DNA from: CAIZGX01 sp964385405
GTDB lineage: Bacteria; Bacteroidota; Bacteroidia; Flavobacteriales_D; Sanyastnellaceae
NCBI GenBank assembly: GCA_964385405.1
Contig: CAYLOT010000016.1
Coordinates: forward strand, 1 to 56,412
Direction of reading: 5' to 3'
Length of the DNA stretch: 56,412 nucleotides
Shown here: positions 16,233 to 25,098 of the stretch, piece by piece
Layout: every line of letters begins with the position of its first letter
Numbering within the stretch: position 1 is the first letter of the stretch
Notes under the pieces: generated by a model
What the model was told of the DNA's origin: nothing
Database searches by the model: none
Seen by the model: the letters and a program-made list of their open reading frames with translations, nothing else
Program-made: the position numbers and the translations under genes

Positions 16233-18044
16233 TTATTGCTGTGTGAACTGCTTCGCGAAACGCTTACGGTCGTTCTCGTTCAAATAAATCTTACGAAGAC
16301 GAATAGATTTAGGGGTTACTTCAACGTATTCATCGGGACCGATGTATTCAAGAGCTTCTTCCAGAGTAAACTTAACTGGCGGAGCCATTACTGTTTTCGC
16401 ATCAGAACCAGAAGCACGCATGTTTGTTAATTGCTTGGTTTTAGTAACGTTTACAACAAGATCGTTATCTCTAGAATGTTCACCGATAACCTGACCTTCG
16501 TAAACTTCCTCCATAGCTTCAACAAAGAACTTCCCTCTATCCTGAAGGTTGCTGATACTGTATGCAATGGCATTTCCAGTTTCCATGCAGATGAGCGAAC
16601 CATTCAAACGACCTGGTATTTCATCACGCATAGGCTGATATTCCTTGAAGCGGTGCGTCATGATAGCCTCTCCTTGAGTGGCAGTTAGCAAGTAACTTCT
16701 TAAGCCAATAATACCTCTTGAAGGGATTTCAAATTCAATTACCGTACGGTCGTCTTTGGGCTCCATGTTTTTCATTTCACCTTTACGCTTTGAAACAGCC
16801 TCAATTGCTGTTCCTGCCATATCTGTTGGAAGGTCGATTGTCAATTCTTCAATTGGCTCACTCTTCACACCGTCAATGGTTTTAAGAATAACGCGGGGTT
16901 GTCCAATTTGCAACTCATATCCCTCACGACGCATGGTCTCAATTAATACAGACAAGTGAAGTACTCCTCTTCCGAATACGTTGAAACGATCTGCTTTGTC
17001 TGTTTCTTGAACACGCAACGCCAAGTTCTTCTCTAATTCTTTTTCCAAGCGATCTTTAATATGTCGGCTAGTCACGAATTTTCCTTCTTTACCAAAGAAA
17101 GGAGAATCGTTAATGGTGAACAACATACTCATGGTTGGTTCATCAACTGAGATTGTTGGCAAAGCCTCTGGATTCTCATAATCCGTGAACGTATCACCAA
17201 TTTCGAAATTCTCCATTCCATTGATGGCACAGATATCTCCAGAAACTACATGTTCAACTTTTCTTTTTCCGAGACCTTCAAAAACATAAAGTTCTTTGAT
17301 CTTTCCTTTTACCATGGAACCATCGCGCTTGGCTAGTGTGACATTCATACCAGCCTTTAACTCTCCACGATGCAATTTACCAATGGCCATGCGACCTGTA
17401 TAAGTTGAATAGTCTAAAGAAGTAACCAACATTTGTGGTGTTCCTTCTCTCTTGATAGGAGCAGGGATGTGCTCAATAACTAAATCCAATAAGGGTTCAA
17501 TTGTATCTGTTTGAACTTTCCAATCCAAACTCATCCAGCCATTTTTTGCAGCACCGTAAGCGGTCGCAAAGTCAAGCTGATCCTCAGTGGCACCCAAGCT
17601 AAACATCAAGTCGAACACTTGCTCATGAACCTCATCTGGACGGCAATTCTCTTTATCGACTTTGTTAATGACAACGATCGGCTTTAATCCCATCTGAATT
17701 GCTTTTTGCAATACGAAACGAGTTTGAGGCATAGGGCCTTCAAAAGCGTCAACTAACAGCAACACACCCTCAGCCATGTTTAATACACGTTCAACTTCAC
17801 CACCGAAGTCACTGTGACCAGGTGTATCTATGATGTTAATCTTATAGTCTTTGTATTGAATAGAAACGTTTTTCGCTAAGATGGTAATGCCGCGTTCACG
17901 CTCAAGGTCGTTGTTGTCTAGAATTAAGTCATTGTGAACTTCATTCTCTCTGAACAATTTAGCGGCGTGTAACATTTTGTCAACCAAAGTAGTTTTACCG
18001 TGGTCAACGTGGGCGATAATAGCGATGTTTCTAATTTTTTGCAT
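16233..18044 (-). CDS. typA: Ribosome-associated GTPase TypA/BipA
   Basis: TypA (BipA) is an EF-G-like translational GTPase used in ribosome assembly and stress or cold adaptation. The 603-residue protein begins MQKIRNIAIIAHVDHGKTT (G1), has DTPGHSDFGGEVER (G3) near 73 and NKVDKENCRP (G4) near 127, then domains II, III, V and the TypA-specific C-terminal region. The start at 18044 matches the family; a reading to 18170 would run through a terminator and part of a tRNA. Transcribed leftward with a -7 element at 18067-18074. Confidence 0.97.
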   Translation of the reverse strand: MQKIRNIAIIAHVDHGKTTLVDKMLHAAKLFRENEVHNDLILDNNDLERERGITILAKNVSIQYKDYKINIIDTPGHSDFGGEVERVLNMAEGVLLLVDAFEGPMPQTRFVLQKAIQMGLKPIVVINKVDKENCRPDEVHEQVFDLMFSLGATEDQLDFATAYGAAKNGWMSLDWKVQTDTIEPLLDLVIEHIPAPIKREGTPQMLVTSLDYSTYTGRMAIGKLHRGELKAGMNVTLAKRDGSMVKGKIKELYVFEGLGKRKVEHVVSGDICAINGMENFEIGDTFTDYENPEALPTISVDEPTMSMLFTINDSPFFGKEGKFVTSRHIKDRLEKELEKNLALRVQETDKADRFNVFGRGVLHLSVLIETMRREGYELQIGQPRVILKTIDGVKSEPIEELTIDLPTDMAGTAIEAVSKRKGEMKNMEPKDDRTVIEFEIPSRGIIGLRSYLLTATQGEAIMTHRFKEYQPMRDEIPGRLNGSLICMETGNAIAYSISNLQDRGKFFVEAMEEVYEGQVIGEHSRDNDLVVNVTKTKQLTNMRASGSDAKTVMAPPVKFTLEEALEYIGPDEYVEVTPKSIRLRKIYLNENDRKRFAKQFTQQ

Positions 18045-18066
18045 TGCGCGATTCTTAATTTGGGCG

Positions 18067-18074
18067 CAAAAGTA
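18067..18074 (-). promoter_or_regulatory. -7 box of the typA promoter
   Basis: TACTTTTG on the minus strand matches TAnnTTTG and lies 22 bases upstream of the typA ATG. No clear TTG is found 19-22 bases further upstream; the tRNA terminator hairpin occupies that place. Confidence 0.45.
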
Positions 18075-18090
18075 CAACAATAAAAACGAA

Positions 18091-18116
18091 AAACCCCTCG
18101 AAAAATCAAGGGGTTT
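18091..18116 (-). terminator. Terminator downstream of the CAT-anticodon tRNA
   Basis: Arms AAACCCCT (18091-18098) and AGGGGTTT (18109-18116) form an 8-bp stem. On the minus strand T-rich sequence follows. It separates the tRNA gene from typA. Confidence 0.7.
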
Positions 18117-18122
18117 AAAAAG

Positions 18123-18196
18123 TAGCGAGATTGGGGCTTGAACCCAAGACCTTGCGATTATGAATCGCACGCTCTAACCAGCTGAGCTACCTCGCC
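18123..18196 (-). tRNA. tRNA-Met (CAT), elongator type
   Basis: The minus strand folds with acceptor GGCGAGG against TCTCGCT (G-T pairs at both ends), D arm GCTC/GAGC, anticodon stem TGCGA/TCGCA with loop TTCATAA (anticodon CAT), and T stem TTGGG/CCCAA. The fully paired acceptor and lack of the three G-C pairs in the anticodon stem exclude an initiator. It is either elongator Met or a lysidine-modified Ile tRNA; elongator Met is preferred but not certain. No CCA is encoded. Confidence 0.85.
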
Positions 18197-18209
18197 ATCT
18201 AAGGGGGTG

Positions 18210-18217
18210 CAAATATA
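18210..18217 (-). promoter_or_regulatory. -7 box upstream of the CAT tRNA
   Basis: TATATTTG on the minus strand, a perfect TAnnTTTG, ends 13 bases before the tRNA 5' end. This is the same arrangement as at the initiator tRNA. The -33 region is T-rich without a clear TTG. Confidence 0.5.
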
Positions 18218-18287
18218 CACATCTATTTTAAAAATGAAAATTGATTTGAACATTTTGCGCCTTTTCTTTTTTCTTTGTCAGATTAGA

Positions 18288-19754
18288 ATGAAAAAGGCAA
18301 CAGTCATTGGATGTGGTATTGGAGGAATAGCGGCAGCTATTCGATTGTCCCGATTGGGTTATACCGTCAAGGTGTTTGAATCTTCCAATCATCCGGGAGG
18401 TAAACTGTCTCAGTTTAAAATGGGCGAATTTAGATTCGACCGTGGGCCAAGCTTGTTTACACTTCCCCAGTATGTGGAAGAGTTATTTTCGCTTTGTGAT
18501 GAGAATATGAGTGATCATTTCTCTTACTCTAGTCTTCCTGTGTTGTGTAAGTATTTTTATTTTGACGGATTTACATTCGAAGCAAGAGGAGATCGCGACG
18601 AAAACATACACGCCATTGCGAGCTGTTTTCAGGAAGATGAAAAGAAAGTACGTCAATTTTTTAGTGAGTCAGCTTTTATTTACGAAACCACTGCACCTCT
18701 ATTTTTAGAACGGCCTCTTAAACTATCGCTGTTGTATAAAACTTCAGATTTTTGGAAAGGAATTGCCCGAATTCCTAAACTTCCTTTACTGGGCAGTTAT
18801 ACCAATCAGCTCAAACGATATTTTAAAAATCCTAAAACCATTCAATACTTCCAGAGATACGCTACTTACAACGGAAGTAATCCATACAAAACGCCAGCAC
18901 TCATGCAACTTCTTCCTCACGTTGAGCAGGGTATAGGTGCCTTCATTCCTGATAAAGGCATGTATGACATTACGTTTCAATTATTTGAATTAGCAAAGCG
19001 ACAAGGAGTTGAATTTAATTTCAATTCAAAAGTGAATGAAATAATTGTTGAGGGCGAAAGTGCTAAGGGAATTCGTCACAGCGCAAATCAGATTGAACTG
19101 TCAGACTTAGTTGTGAGTAACATGGATGTTTTTCCAACTTACAAGAAATTACTTCCTAATGAGAGAGAACCTAAGGTTATTTTGAATCAAGAAAAATCTT
19201 CTTCCGCGCTTATTTTTTATTGGGGAGTAAATAAGAAATTTGAGCAACTCGATGTGCATAATATATTCTTCTCACGTGATTATGAGAATGAATTTCGCTG
19301 TTTGTTTGAATCGAAAACCTTAACTGAAGATCCAACAGTGTACGTGCACATTACATCCAAACACATTCCTTCAGATGCCTCTTCTTCAGGTGAAAATTGG
19401 TTTGTGATGGTTAATGCTCCGAATAATGTGGGACAGGATTGGAAGCAGCTAGAGCGTATGGCTAGAGAAAATATTATTTCCAAAATTGAAAAACAATTGG
19501 GAGAGTCGTTGGCAGAGCACATCGTTTGTGAATCGAGTTGGAATCCGTCTGGAATTGAGAATGACACATCGTCTCATTTAGGAGCTCTTTACGGTAATGC
19601 TTCGAATTCTGCAAACGCGGCGTTCTTCCGTCATGCAAATAACTCATCAAGATTGAAAGATTTGTATTTTGTGGGTGGGAGTGTTCATCCTGGGGGTGGT
19701 GTACCTTTGGCCATTCTTTCGGCTAAAACAATGATCGAATTAATCTCAAAATAA
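18288..19754 (+). CDS. crtD: Carotenoid desaturase (CrtI/CrtD family)
   Basis: The 488-residue FAD-dependent desaturase starts MKKATVIGCGIGGIAAAIRL, the dinucleotide-binding fold, followed by ESSNHPGGKLS and FDRGPSLFTLP. It ends with the family C-terminal motif FVGGSVHPGGGVPLAILSAK. The ATG at 18288 fits the Rossmann fold; an upstream GTG-like extension is not needed. The immediate partner is a CruF-like hydratase, so the likely reaction is 3',4'-desaturation of a 1'-hydroxylated carotenoid (CrtD type, toward saproxanthin, myxol or flexixanthin-like products) rather than phytoene desaturation. The specificity is inferred from context only. Confidence 0.8.
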   Translation: MKKATVIGCGIGGIAAAIRLSRLGYTVKVFESSNHPGGKLSQFKMGEFRFDRGPSLFTLPQYVEELFSLCDENMSDHFSYSSLPVLCKYFYFDGFTFEARGDRDENIHAIASCFQEDEKKVRQFFSESAFIYETTAPLFLERPLKLSLLYKTSDFWKGIARIPKLPLLGSYTNQLKRYFKNPKTIQYFQRYATYNGSNPYKTPALMQLLPHVEQGIGAFIPDKGMYDITFQLFELAKRQGVEFNFNSKVNEIIVEGESAKGIRHSANQIELSDLVVSNMDVFPTYKKLLPNEREPKVILNQEKSSSALIFYWGVNKKFEQLDVHNIFFSRDYENEFRCLFESKTLTEDPTVYVHITSKHIPSDASSSGENWFVMVNAPNNVGQDWKQLERMARENIISKIEKQLGESLAEHIVCESSWNPSGIENDTSSHLGALYGNASNSANAAFFRHANNSSRLKDLYFVGGSVHPGGGVPLAILSAKTMIELISK

Positions 19755-19761
19755 CTTCAGT

Positions 19762-20415
19762 ATGTCTGAGTCTTTACATAAGAATAAAAAACTTAAAGCT
19801 TTTGCTCTTTTGTGGATAGTTCTCGTTCATTTCTTTGGAATTCTTGGCGTTTACTTTCTTCCGGAATGGTTCCTACCTGCAACTCCTCTGGTAATTTTAA
19901 TTAGTGCAATTCTTGTATTTCTTCGTTACGAAAAGTATCGACAGTCAAGGCTTGTGGCATTTGTTATAATAATTGTCTTGGCCTTTTTGATAGAGGTATA
20001 TGGTGTTCAGACAGGTAATTTATTTGGCTCATATTCATATGGCAATAACCTTGGATGGAAATTATTCGGAGTTCCACTAATTATCGGAGTTAACTGGGTG
20101 GCATTACTCATGGTAGCGCAACAACTTACGACACATTACATCGGAATTAACAATCGTTTTTTTTCGGCTGTAACGGTTGGAGTCTTAATGACAACCTTTG
20201 ATTTGCTTCTTGAAGTGCTTGCTCCGCAATTCGATTTTTGGGCGTTTACGAATATGAATTACGCACCTCTTCAGAACTTTTTGGCATGGTTCGGGGTATC
20301 TTTCTGTTTTGGTTTATACAGCTACGCTCACTTTAGAAATCAGAATAGAACAGCTGTTTTATATGGAATGGCACAACTTGTATTCTTTATGGTCTTGGGA
20401 TTGCTTGTTATCTAA
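19762..20415 (+). CDS. cruF: Carotenoid biosynthesis protein, CruF-like 1',2'-hydratase
   Basis: This 217-residue integral membrane protein has about seven hydrophobic segments. It carries features of the CruF (DUF422) family: FLIEVYGVQTGNLFGSYSYG near 72-91, GVPLIIGVNWVALLM near 103, and DLLLEVLAPQFDFW near 149. CruF adds water to the psi end of gamma-carotene-type molecules. The gene starts seven bases after the desaturase, supporting a joint role. The stop codon overlaps that of ligA on the opposite strand (CTAA). Confidence 0.85.
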   Translation: MSESLHKNKKLKAFALLWIVLVHFFGILGVYFLPEWFLPATPLVILISAILVFLRYEKYRQSRLVAFVIIIVLAFLIEVYGVQTGNLFGSYSYGNNLGWKLFGVPLIIGVNWVALLMVAQQLTTHYIGINNRFFSAVTVGVLMTTFDLLLEVLAPQFDFWAFTNMNYAPLQNFLAWFGVSFCFGLYSYAHFRNQNRTAVLYGMAQLVFFMVLGLLVI

Positions 20416-22466
20416 CTCGTTAGATTTCTCAAATCCTGCTCTGAGATAATTGGAATTTTTAAGTCTTCTGCTTTTTTTAATTTCGCCGGTCCCATATCTG
20501 CACCCGCTACGACGTAAGAAGTCTTGCTTGAAATGCTTCCCACAACCTTTCCTCCGTGCTTTTCAATGAAATCTTTAATTCCATCGCGAGAAAAAGTTTC
20601 AAATGTTCCACTAACAACAAAACTCTTTCCTGCTAATGAATCGGAAAGTAATGATTCCTCAGTATCATTAACGCTGAACTGAACTCCAGCCGATATGAGC
20701 TTATTAACGATAATTAAATGCTCCTCTTTTTTCAACCAGGAAAGAATAGACTCTGCAATAATTTCTCCGACTTCATCAATGGCTTTCAAATCATCAAATG
20801 CAAGCTGTCTCAAGTTTTCGAATGACTTTACAGCACGAGCAATTTTCTTGGCAACGGTTTCACCCACATGACGAATTCCCAGAGCAAACAATACGCGCTC
20901 AAAAGGAACTTGTTTGCTTTGTTCCAAACCCTTTAACAAATTCTCTACGCTTTTAGCTTGAAGAGAACGTTTCTTAATTTCATCACCTTCCTCCCCAACT
21001 TGAAATTCTAATCCCAGCAATTGCTCAGAGGTCAAGGAATAAAGATCTCCAGCGTCTTTAATCAATCCAGTAGCCAACAAGCCAGCTACTGTTTCAGTTC
21101 CAAGACCTTCTATATTCATAGCCTTTCGAGCAATGAAATGTTCCAACTTACCAATAATTTGCGGACGACAAGCCGTATCGTTTGGGCAATAATGAAGGGC
21201 TTCACCTTCAAGTCGAATGAGCTTCGTACCGCATTCGGGGCAATTCGAAATGTATTCGTGCATGCTCTCAGTTCCGCGTGGTTTCGATGTGTCCACCGAG
21301 GTGACTTTCGGAATAATTTCACCACCTTTTTCAACCCAAACAAAATCTCCTTCGCGAATATCTAAGCGCTCAATCTGATCTGCGTTGTGCAATGAAGCGC
21401 GCTTCACAGTTGTTCCTGCTAATTGAATAGGAGAGAGGTTAGCAACTGGCGTAATAGCACCTGTTCTTCCGACTTGGTAGGTGATACTTAACAATTTTGT
21501 ACTTATGCTCTCGGCCTTAAATTTATAAGCAATTGCCCAACGTGGACACTTAGCCGTCATGCCCAGCTCATCCCACAATTGAACTTCGTTAACCTTTATT
21601 ACAATACCATCGATTTCGAATGGAAGATTTGTTCGATGTTCGTCCCAATAGGAAATGAACGTCATTATTCCTTCAACCGAAGAAGTGGTTTCTATCATTC
21701 GATTCGAAGAGTCAGGAGTTTTGAATCCCCAAGTTTTAGCATGATTTACGCGTTCACTATGTGTTTCGATGGTTGAATTGTTATTCAAAACGAAATACAA
21801 AAAGCAATCGAGTTTGCGTTTAGCAACGGCCCTTGAGTCTTGTTGTTTTAATGTTCCAGCTGCAGTATTTCTTGGATTGGCATACAATTCTTCACCTGCT
21901 TCGGCGCGTTCTTCATTTAATTTTTGAAAGACGCCTTTCGGCATAAATATTTCTCCACGAATCTCAAATTCATTTGGGAAATCTCCTTTCAATTGCAGTG
22001 GAATACTTGAAATTGTTCTGACGTTTGTGGTTACATCTTCACCAACAGAGCCATCTCCTCGAGTCACAGCCTTTTCCAATTGCCCGTTTTTATACCATAA
22101 AGCAATTGCAACTCCGTCGTATTTCAATTCCATAACGAACTCAATAGGCTTACCTGCAAGTTCAATAGCACGTCTCGCCCAATCTTGAATTTCTTCTTGA
22201 TTGTATGAGTTGGAAAGCGATAGCATCGGACTTTTATGAGTGACCTTTTCGAATTTATCTGTAATATCTCCGCCCACGCGTTGGGTGGGACTGTTCGGAG
22301 ACTTCAATTCGGGAAATTGAAGTTCAAGTTGTTCCAATTCCTTCAGCAAGAAATCGAATTCTTGGTCTGAAATTACCGAGGCATTCAATACATAATAATT
22401 GTAATTGTGCGCATTCAGTTGCTCTGTGAGTTCTGCAATTCTAATTTGTGCCTCGAAAGAATTCAT
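20412..22466 (-). CDS. ligA: NAD-dependent DNA ligase
   Basis: LigA seals nicks in replication and repair using NAD+. The 684-residue protein has the adenylation motif KYDG with nucleophile Lys about 115. A zinc finger (CPECGTKL ... CPNDTAC near 405-430), helix-hairpin-helix repeats and a C-terminal BRCT domain (LAGKSFVVSGTFETFSRDGI) follow. Length and domain order are standard. It converges on cruF with overlapping stops and follows the small membrane protein gene by five bases. Confidence 0.97.
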   Translation of the reverse strand: MNSFEAQIRIAELTEQLNAHNYNYYVLNASVISDQEFDFLLKELEQLELQFPELKSPNSPTQRVGGDITDKFEKVTHKSPMLSLSNSYNQEEIQDWARRAIELAGKPIEFVMELKYDGVAIALWYKNGQLEKAVTRGDGSVGEDVTTNVRTISSIPLQLKGDFPNEFEIRGEIFMPKGVFQKLNEERAEAGEELYANPRNTAAGTLKQQDSRAVAKRKLDCFLYFVLNNNSTIETHSERVNHAKTWGFKTPDSSNRMIETTSSVEGIMTFISYWDEHRTNLPFEIDGIVIKVNEVQLWDELGMTAKCPRWAIAYKFKAESISTKLLSITYQVGRTGAITPVANLSPIQLAGTTVKRASLHNADQIERLDIREGDFVWVEKGGEIIPKVTSVDTSKPRGTESMHEYISNCPECGTKLIRLEGEALHYCPNDTACRPQIIGKLEHFIARKAMNIEGLGTETVAGLLATGLIKDAGDLYSLTSEQLLGLEFQVGEEGDEIKKRSLQAKSVENLLKGLEQSKQVPFERVLFALGIRHVGETVAKKIARAVKSFENLRQLAFDDLKAIDEVGEIIAESILSWLKKEEHLIIVNKLISAGVQFSVNDTEESLLSDSLAGKSFVVSGTFETFSRDGIKDFIEKHGGKVVGSISSKTSYVVAGADMGPAKLKKAEDLKIPIISEQDLRNLTS

Positions 22467-22471
22467 TGTAC

Positions 22472-23122
22472 TTAATAACGATTTCTAATTTCCTTGTTCC
22501 AGATACCGCGAAAAGCCTTAATAGGCTGAATTCTAAATTTAACTAAAAATACAGGAGCATTGTAAATTGGTAACAATTCAGCAGGTGCATTGCGCGTTTG
22601 TCTGTATCCGATTCCTCCGCCAATTGACATAAAATAAGTCAAATGTCTATAAAGGGTTGTACTTAACTCCGTTAATTGAACGGGCTCATTGTATTTACCC
22701 ATTGCACCATTTGAATAGATATACAATCCTGAGACTTCACCCGCTCCGAGATGTATGGTTGAACTCCATTCGTATTTTTTGGTGAACAACAAAACTCTTT
22801 CGTAGTAAAGAGAAGCATAGTTCAATTCGAGATTTGCAGAGACAATATTCGATGATATTTCATTCAGTGACTCTGTTTGTACTCCGTTTGAAAACGAGTA
22901 AAAGCCTAGTCCAAAACGATTCACGCGATTCATTTCAAATCCCAAACGAAATCCTCCTAAGCGCGCTCCTTCGTTGCTTACGATAGTAAGTCTTCCATCT
23001 AAAATAATCTCTGGTTTAATAAATGGGTAATCTGATTTTTTATTCTTTTCAACCTCTTGAGCGAATGAGCTCAACGCCGTCATAACAATGACGACAATAA
23101 CGATGATGTCCTTCTTCTTCAC
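22472..23122 (-). CDS. Hypothetical outer-membrane beta-barrel-like protein
   Basis: The 216-residue protein starts with a signal peptide (hydrophobic stretch IIVIVVIVMTALSSFAQ) and continues with amphipathic strands rich in Gly and Tyr (LGGFRLGFEMNRVNRFGLGF, ANLELNYASLYYERVL). A small eight-stranded barrel is a reasonable guess. The start is GTG at 23122. A TATTTTTG -7 box lies five bases upstream. It probably shares a transcript with ligA, five bases downstream. No function is recognised. Confidence 0.65.
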   Translation of the reverse strand: MKKKDIIVIVVIVMTALSSFAQEVEKNKKSDYPFIKPEIILDGRLTIVSNEGARLGGFRLGFEMNRVNRFGLGFYSFSNGVQTESLNEISSNIVSANLELNYASLYYERVLLFTKKYEWSSTIHLGAGEVSGLYIYSNGAMGKYNEPVQLTELSTTLYRHLTYFMSIGGGIGYRQTRNAPAELLPIYNAPVFLVKFRIQPIKAFRGIWNKEIRNRY

Positions 23123-23126
23123 AAAA

Positions 23127-23134
23127 CAAAAATA
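23127..23134 (-). promoter_or_regulatory. -7 box upstream of the outer-membrane protein and ligA
   Basis: TATTTTTG on the minus strand matches TAnnTTTG and ends five bases before the GTG start. The -33 region lacks a clean TTG at the standard spacing. The divergent helicase gene begins 26 bases away. Confidence 0.43.
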
Positions 23135-23159
23135 GGCATATTGTTAAAACACTCGAAGA

Positions 23160-24461
23160 ATGTCTGACCTTTGTGTTATGAGTAGTGAAGAAAATTTTTC
23201 AAGTTTAGGACTAAATGAAGATTTAATACAAGGAATAGATTCCATGGGAATTCAGAAGCCAACTCCCATTCAAAGAGAATCGATTCCACATATTTTGGAT
23301 GGCAAAGATGTGTTGGGAATAGCGCAAACTGGAACAGGAAAAACTGCGGCCTTTTTGCTTCCTGTTATACATAAGATAATTCAAGAATCCAATAGAAGCT
23401 CTGTTTCTGCGCTTATTGTGGTTCCAACAAGAGAGCTTGCAACGCAGATTGATCAAGCAATTTCGGCTTATGGATATTTCACTGATATCTCTTCGATGCC
23501 TATTTACGGTGGAAGTGATGGGAAAGTTTTTACTCAAGAGAAGCATGCTTTGACAACAGGAACAGACATTATTGTTGCTACTCCGGGAAGACTGAACATG
23601 CACATTAATTTAGGATACGTAGATTTTTCTAAATTGAAGTTTCTTATTCTCGATGAAGCAGACCGCATGTTAGACATGGGGTTTCAGCCCGATATTCAAC
23701 GAATAATAGCACAAACGCCAAGCACAAGACAAGGATTGTTGTTTTCGGCAACTATGCCCGATACGATTTTCAATTTGTCGAGAGGTTTTTTGAATAATCC
23801 GATTACCATAAACATTGCTTTGTCTAAGCCACCCGCAAATGTCACCCAAGGCGCCTTTGTAGTTTTCCCGAATCAAAAAATACCGATACTTGTAGACTAT
23901 CTTTTCGAGCGAAAAGAAAAGTCTACCATAGTATTTAGCAGCACCAAGTCTGGAGTAATAAATGTGCACAGCGCCCTTCGTAAAAAAGGAATTAAAACAC
24001 TAATGATGAGCAGTGACTTGGAGCAAAATGAAAGAGAGCATTCTTTAAATGAATTTAGAAATCGGAAATGCGCAGTTTTAGTTGCCACAGATGTTGTTAG
24101 TCGAGGAATCGATATCAAAGGAATAGATTGTGTTGTGAATTACGATGTTCCTGGAGATGCGGAAGATTATGTTCATCGCATAGGCAGAACCGGAAGAGCA
24201 GATGCCTTCGGAGAGGCTGTTACGTTTGTTGCTCCCGAAGATCAAGTAAAGTTTAAAAAAATTGAAATGCTTATTCAACAAGATGTAGAGAAGCTAGTTG
24301 TTGCTGAAAGTTATGGCGCTGCTCCTGAATACAATCCTGTAATGAAAGGAAAAGGAAGCGGAAAGCCTCGTCACGGAGGAAATGGGGGAGGAGGAAAACG
24401 AAACTTTAAACCGAAATTCCATTCGAAGAAAAGAGGTGGTGAAAACAAAAAAGGTGCATAA
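23160..24461 (+). CDS. DEAD-box ATP-dependent RNA helicase (RhlE-like)
   Basis: The 433-residue protein has all core helicase motifs: Q motif (PTPIQRESIP near 37), motif I AQTGTGKT (57-64), PTRELA, TPGRL, DEAD in LILDEADRML (near 167), SAT, VVSRGIDI and HRIGRTGR (near 345-352). The tail is basic and Gly-rich (GKPRHGGNGGGGKRN), as in RNA-binding RhlE/DeaD-type helicases involved in ribosome assembly or RNA decay at low temperature. The ATG at 23178 (MSSEENF) is an alternative start. The stop codon lies in the loop of its terminator hairpin. Confidence 0.93.
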   Translation: MSDLCVMSSEENFSSLGLNEDLIQGIDSMGIQKPTPIQRESIPHILDGKDVLGIAQTGTGKTAAFLLPVIHKIIQESNRSSVSALIVVPTRELATQIDQAISAYGYFTDISSMPIYGGSDGKVFTQEKHALTTGTDIIVATPGRLNMHINLGYVDFSKLKFLILDEADRMLDMGFQPDIQRIIAQTPSTRQGLLFSATMPDTIFNLSRGFLNNPITINIALSKPPANVTQGAFVVFPNQKIPILVDYLFERKEKSTIVFSSTKSGVINVHSALRKKGIKTLMMSSDLEQNEREHSLNEFRNRKCAVLVATDVVSRGIDIKGIDCVVNYDVPGDAEDYVHRIGRTGRADAFGEAVTFVAPEDQVKFKKIEMLIQQDVEKLVVAESYGAAPEYNPVMKGKGSGKPRHGGNGGGGKRNFKPKFHSKKRGGENKKGA

Positions 24462-24476
24462 GCACCTTTTTCTTTT
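24447..24476. terminator. Bidirectional terminator between the helicase and a lipoprotein gene
   Basis: AAAAAAGGTGC and GCACCTTTTT form a stem with loop ATAA (24458-24461). The plus strand continues with a T-rich tract and the minus strand also has a T run after the stem. The helicase stop codon TAA (24459-24461) is in the loop. Confidence 0.8.
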
Positions 24477-24497
24477 TCTTTTTATTTCGGTTTGAAA

Positions 24498-25046
24498 TTA
24501 ATCTCCCACAGCTTCTGCCTTTTTCAATTCCTGATCAATCATTTCCTCAATAGTCTTACGCTCAGCTTCATTCAACTTTGAATCGAGTTTGATTTGTTTT
24601 TTCATGAATCGATACATATCGCGTTTATGAATTTCATAGGCCATGTAAGTAGTGAAAGAACCATCGGGCATTTTGTATTTTTCCTCTCCAATCTTACGCA
24701 AATCGGCAATTTGTGTGTTGGTAGCTTCTCTTGCTAGGGACTGAAATTTGTCTGTGATTTCAGAACGGCTGTTCAATTCTGTTTCACCTAAATACTGGTC
24801 TGTTACAACTTTAACATTCGTTTCAACTTGTTGAGCTAGTACTTTTTTCGCTTGAAGATCTGCTTTGTTGCGAGAAATATTTTCATCTAAAGACTGACCT
24901 TTTCCAGTGCCTCTGAAATAGCGATCATTAGACTCATATTTATTTCCAGTGAATGGTTCATTGATCTTTTCACCAAGGTTCGCATTGGTTTTACATCCAG
25001 CTAAAACAAGCATGGTTAATCCTAAAAAGAGAGAAAGCTTTTTCAT
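24498..25046 (-). CDS. LPP20-like lipoprotein
   Basis: The 182-residue protein starts MKKLSLFLGLTMLVLAGC, a lipoprotein signal with Cys about 18. The mature part contains the region RGTGKGQSLDENISRNKADLQAKKVLA, resembling LPP20/LPP20-fold lipoproteins, and a charged C-terminus (RKTIEEMIDQELKKAE). The ATG at 25046 is used; a longer frame to 25091 lacks a signal peptide. It lies 52 bases after the DUF5686 gene on the same strand. The function is unknown. Confidence 0.75.
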   Translation of the reverse strand: MKKLSLFLGLTMLVLAGCKTNANLGEKINEPFTGNKYESNDRYFRGTGKGQSLDENISRNKADLQAKKVLAQQVETNVKVVTDQYLGETELNSRSEITDKFQSLAREATNTQIADLRKIGEEKYKMPDGSFTTYMAYEIHKRDMYRFMKKQIKLDSKLNEAERKTIEEMIDQELKKAEAVGD

Positions 25047-25098
25047 AACGTTAGTTTTATATTCGTTTATAAAGATAGTGCCACAAATCAAATGCTTT

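Noticed and set aside
18045..18170. N-terminal extension of TypA
   Set aside because: It passes through a terminator and part of a tRNA; the start at 18044 matches the family's conserved beginning.
21021..21365. Plus-strand ORF within ligA
   Set aside because: It overlaps the zinc-finger and OB-fold coding region of a clear LigA and has no motif.
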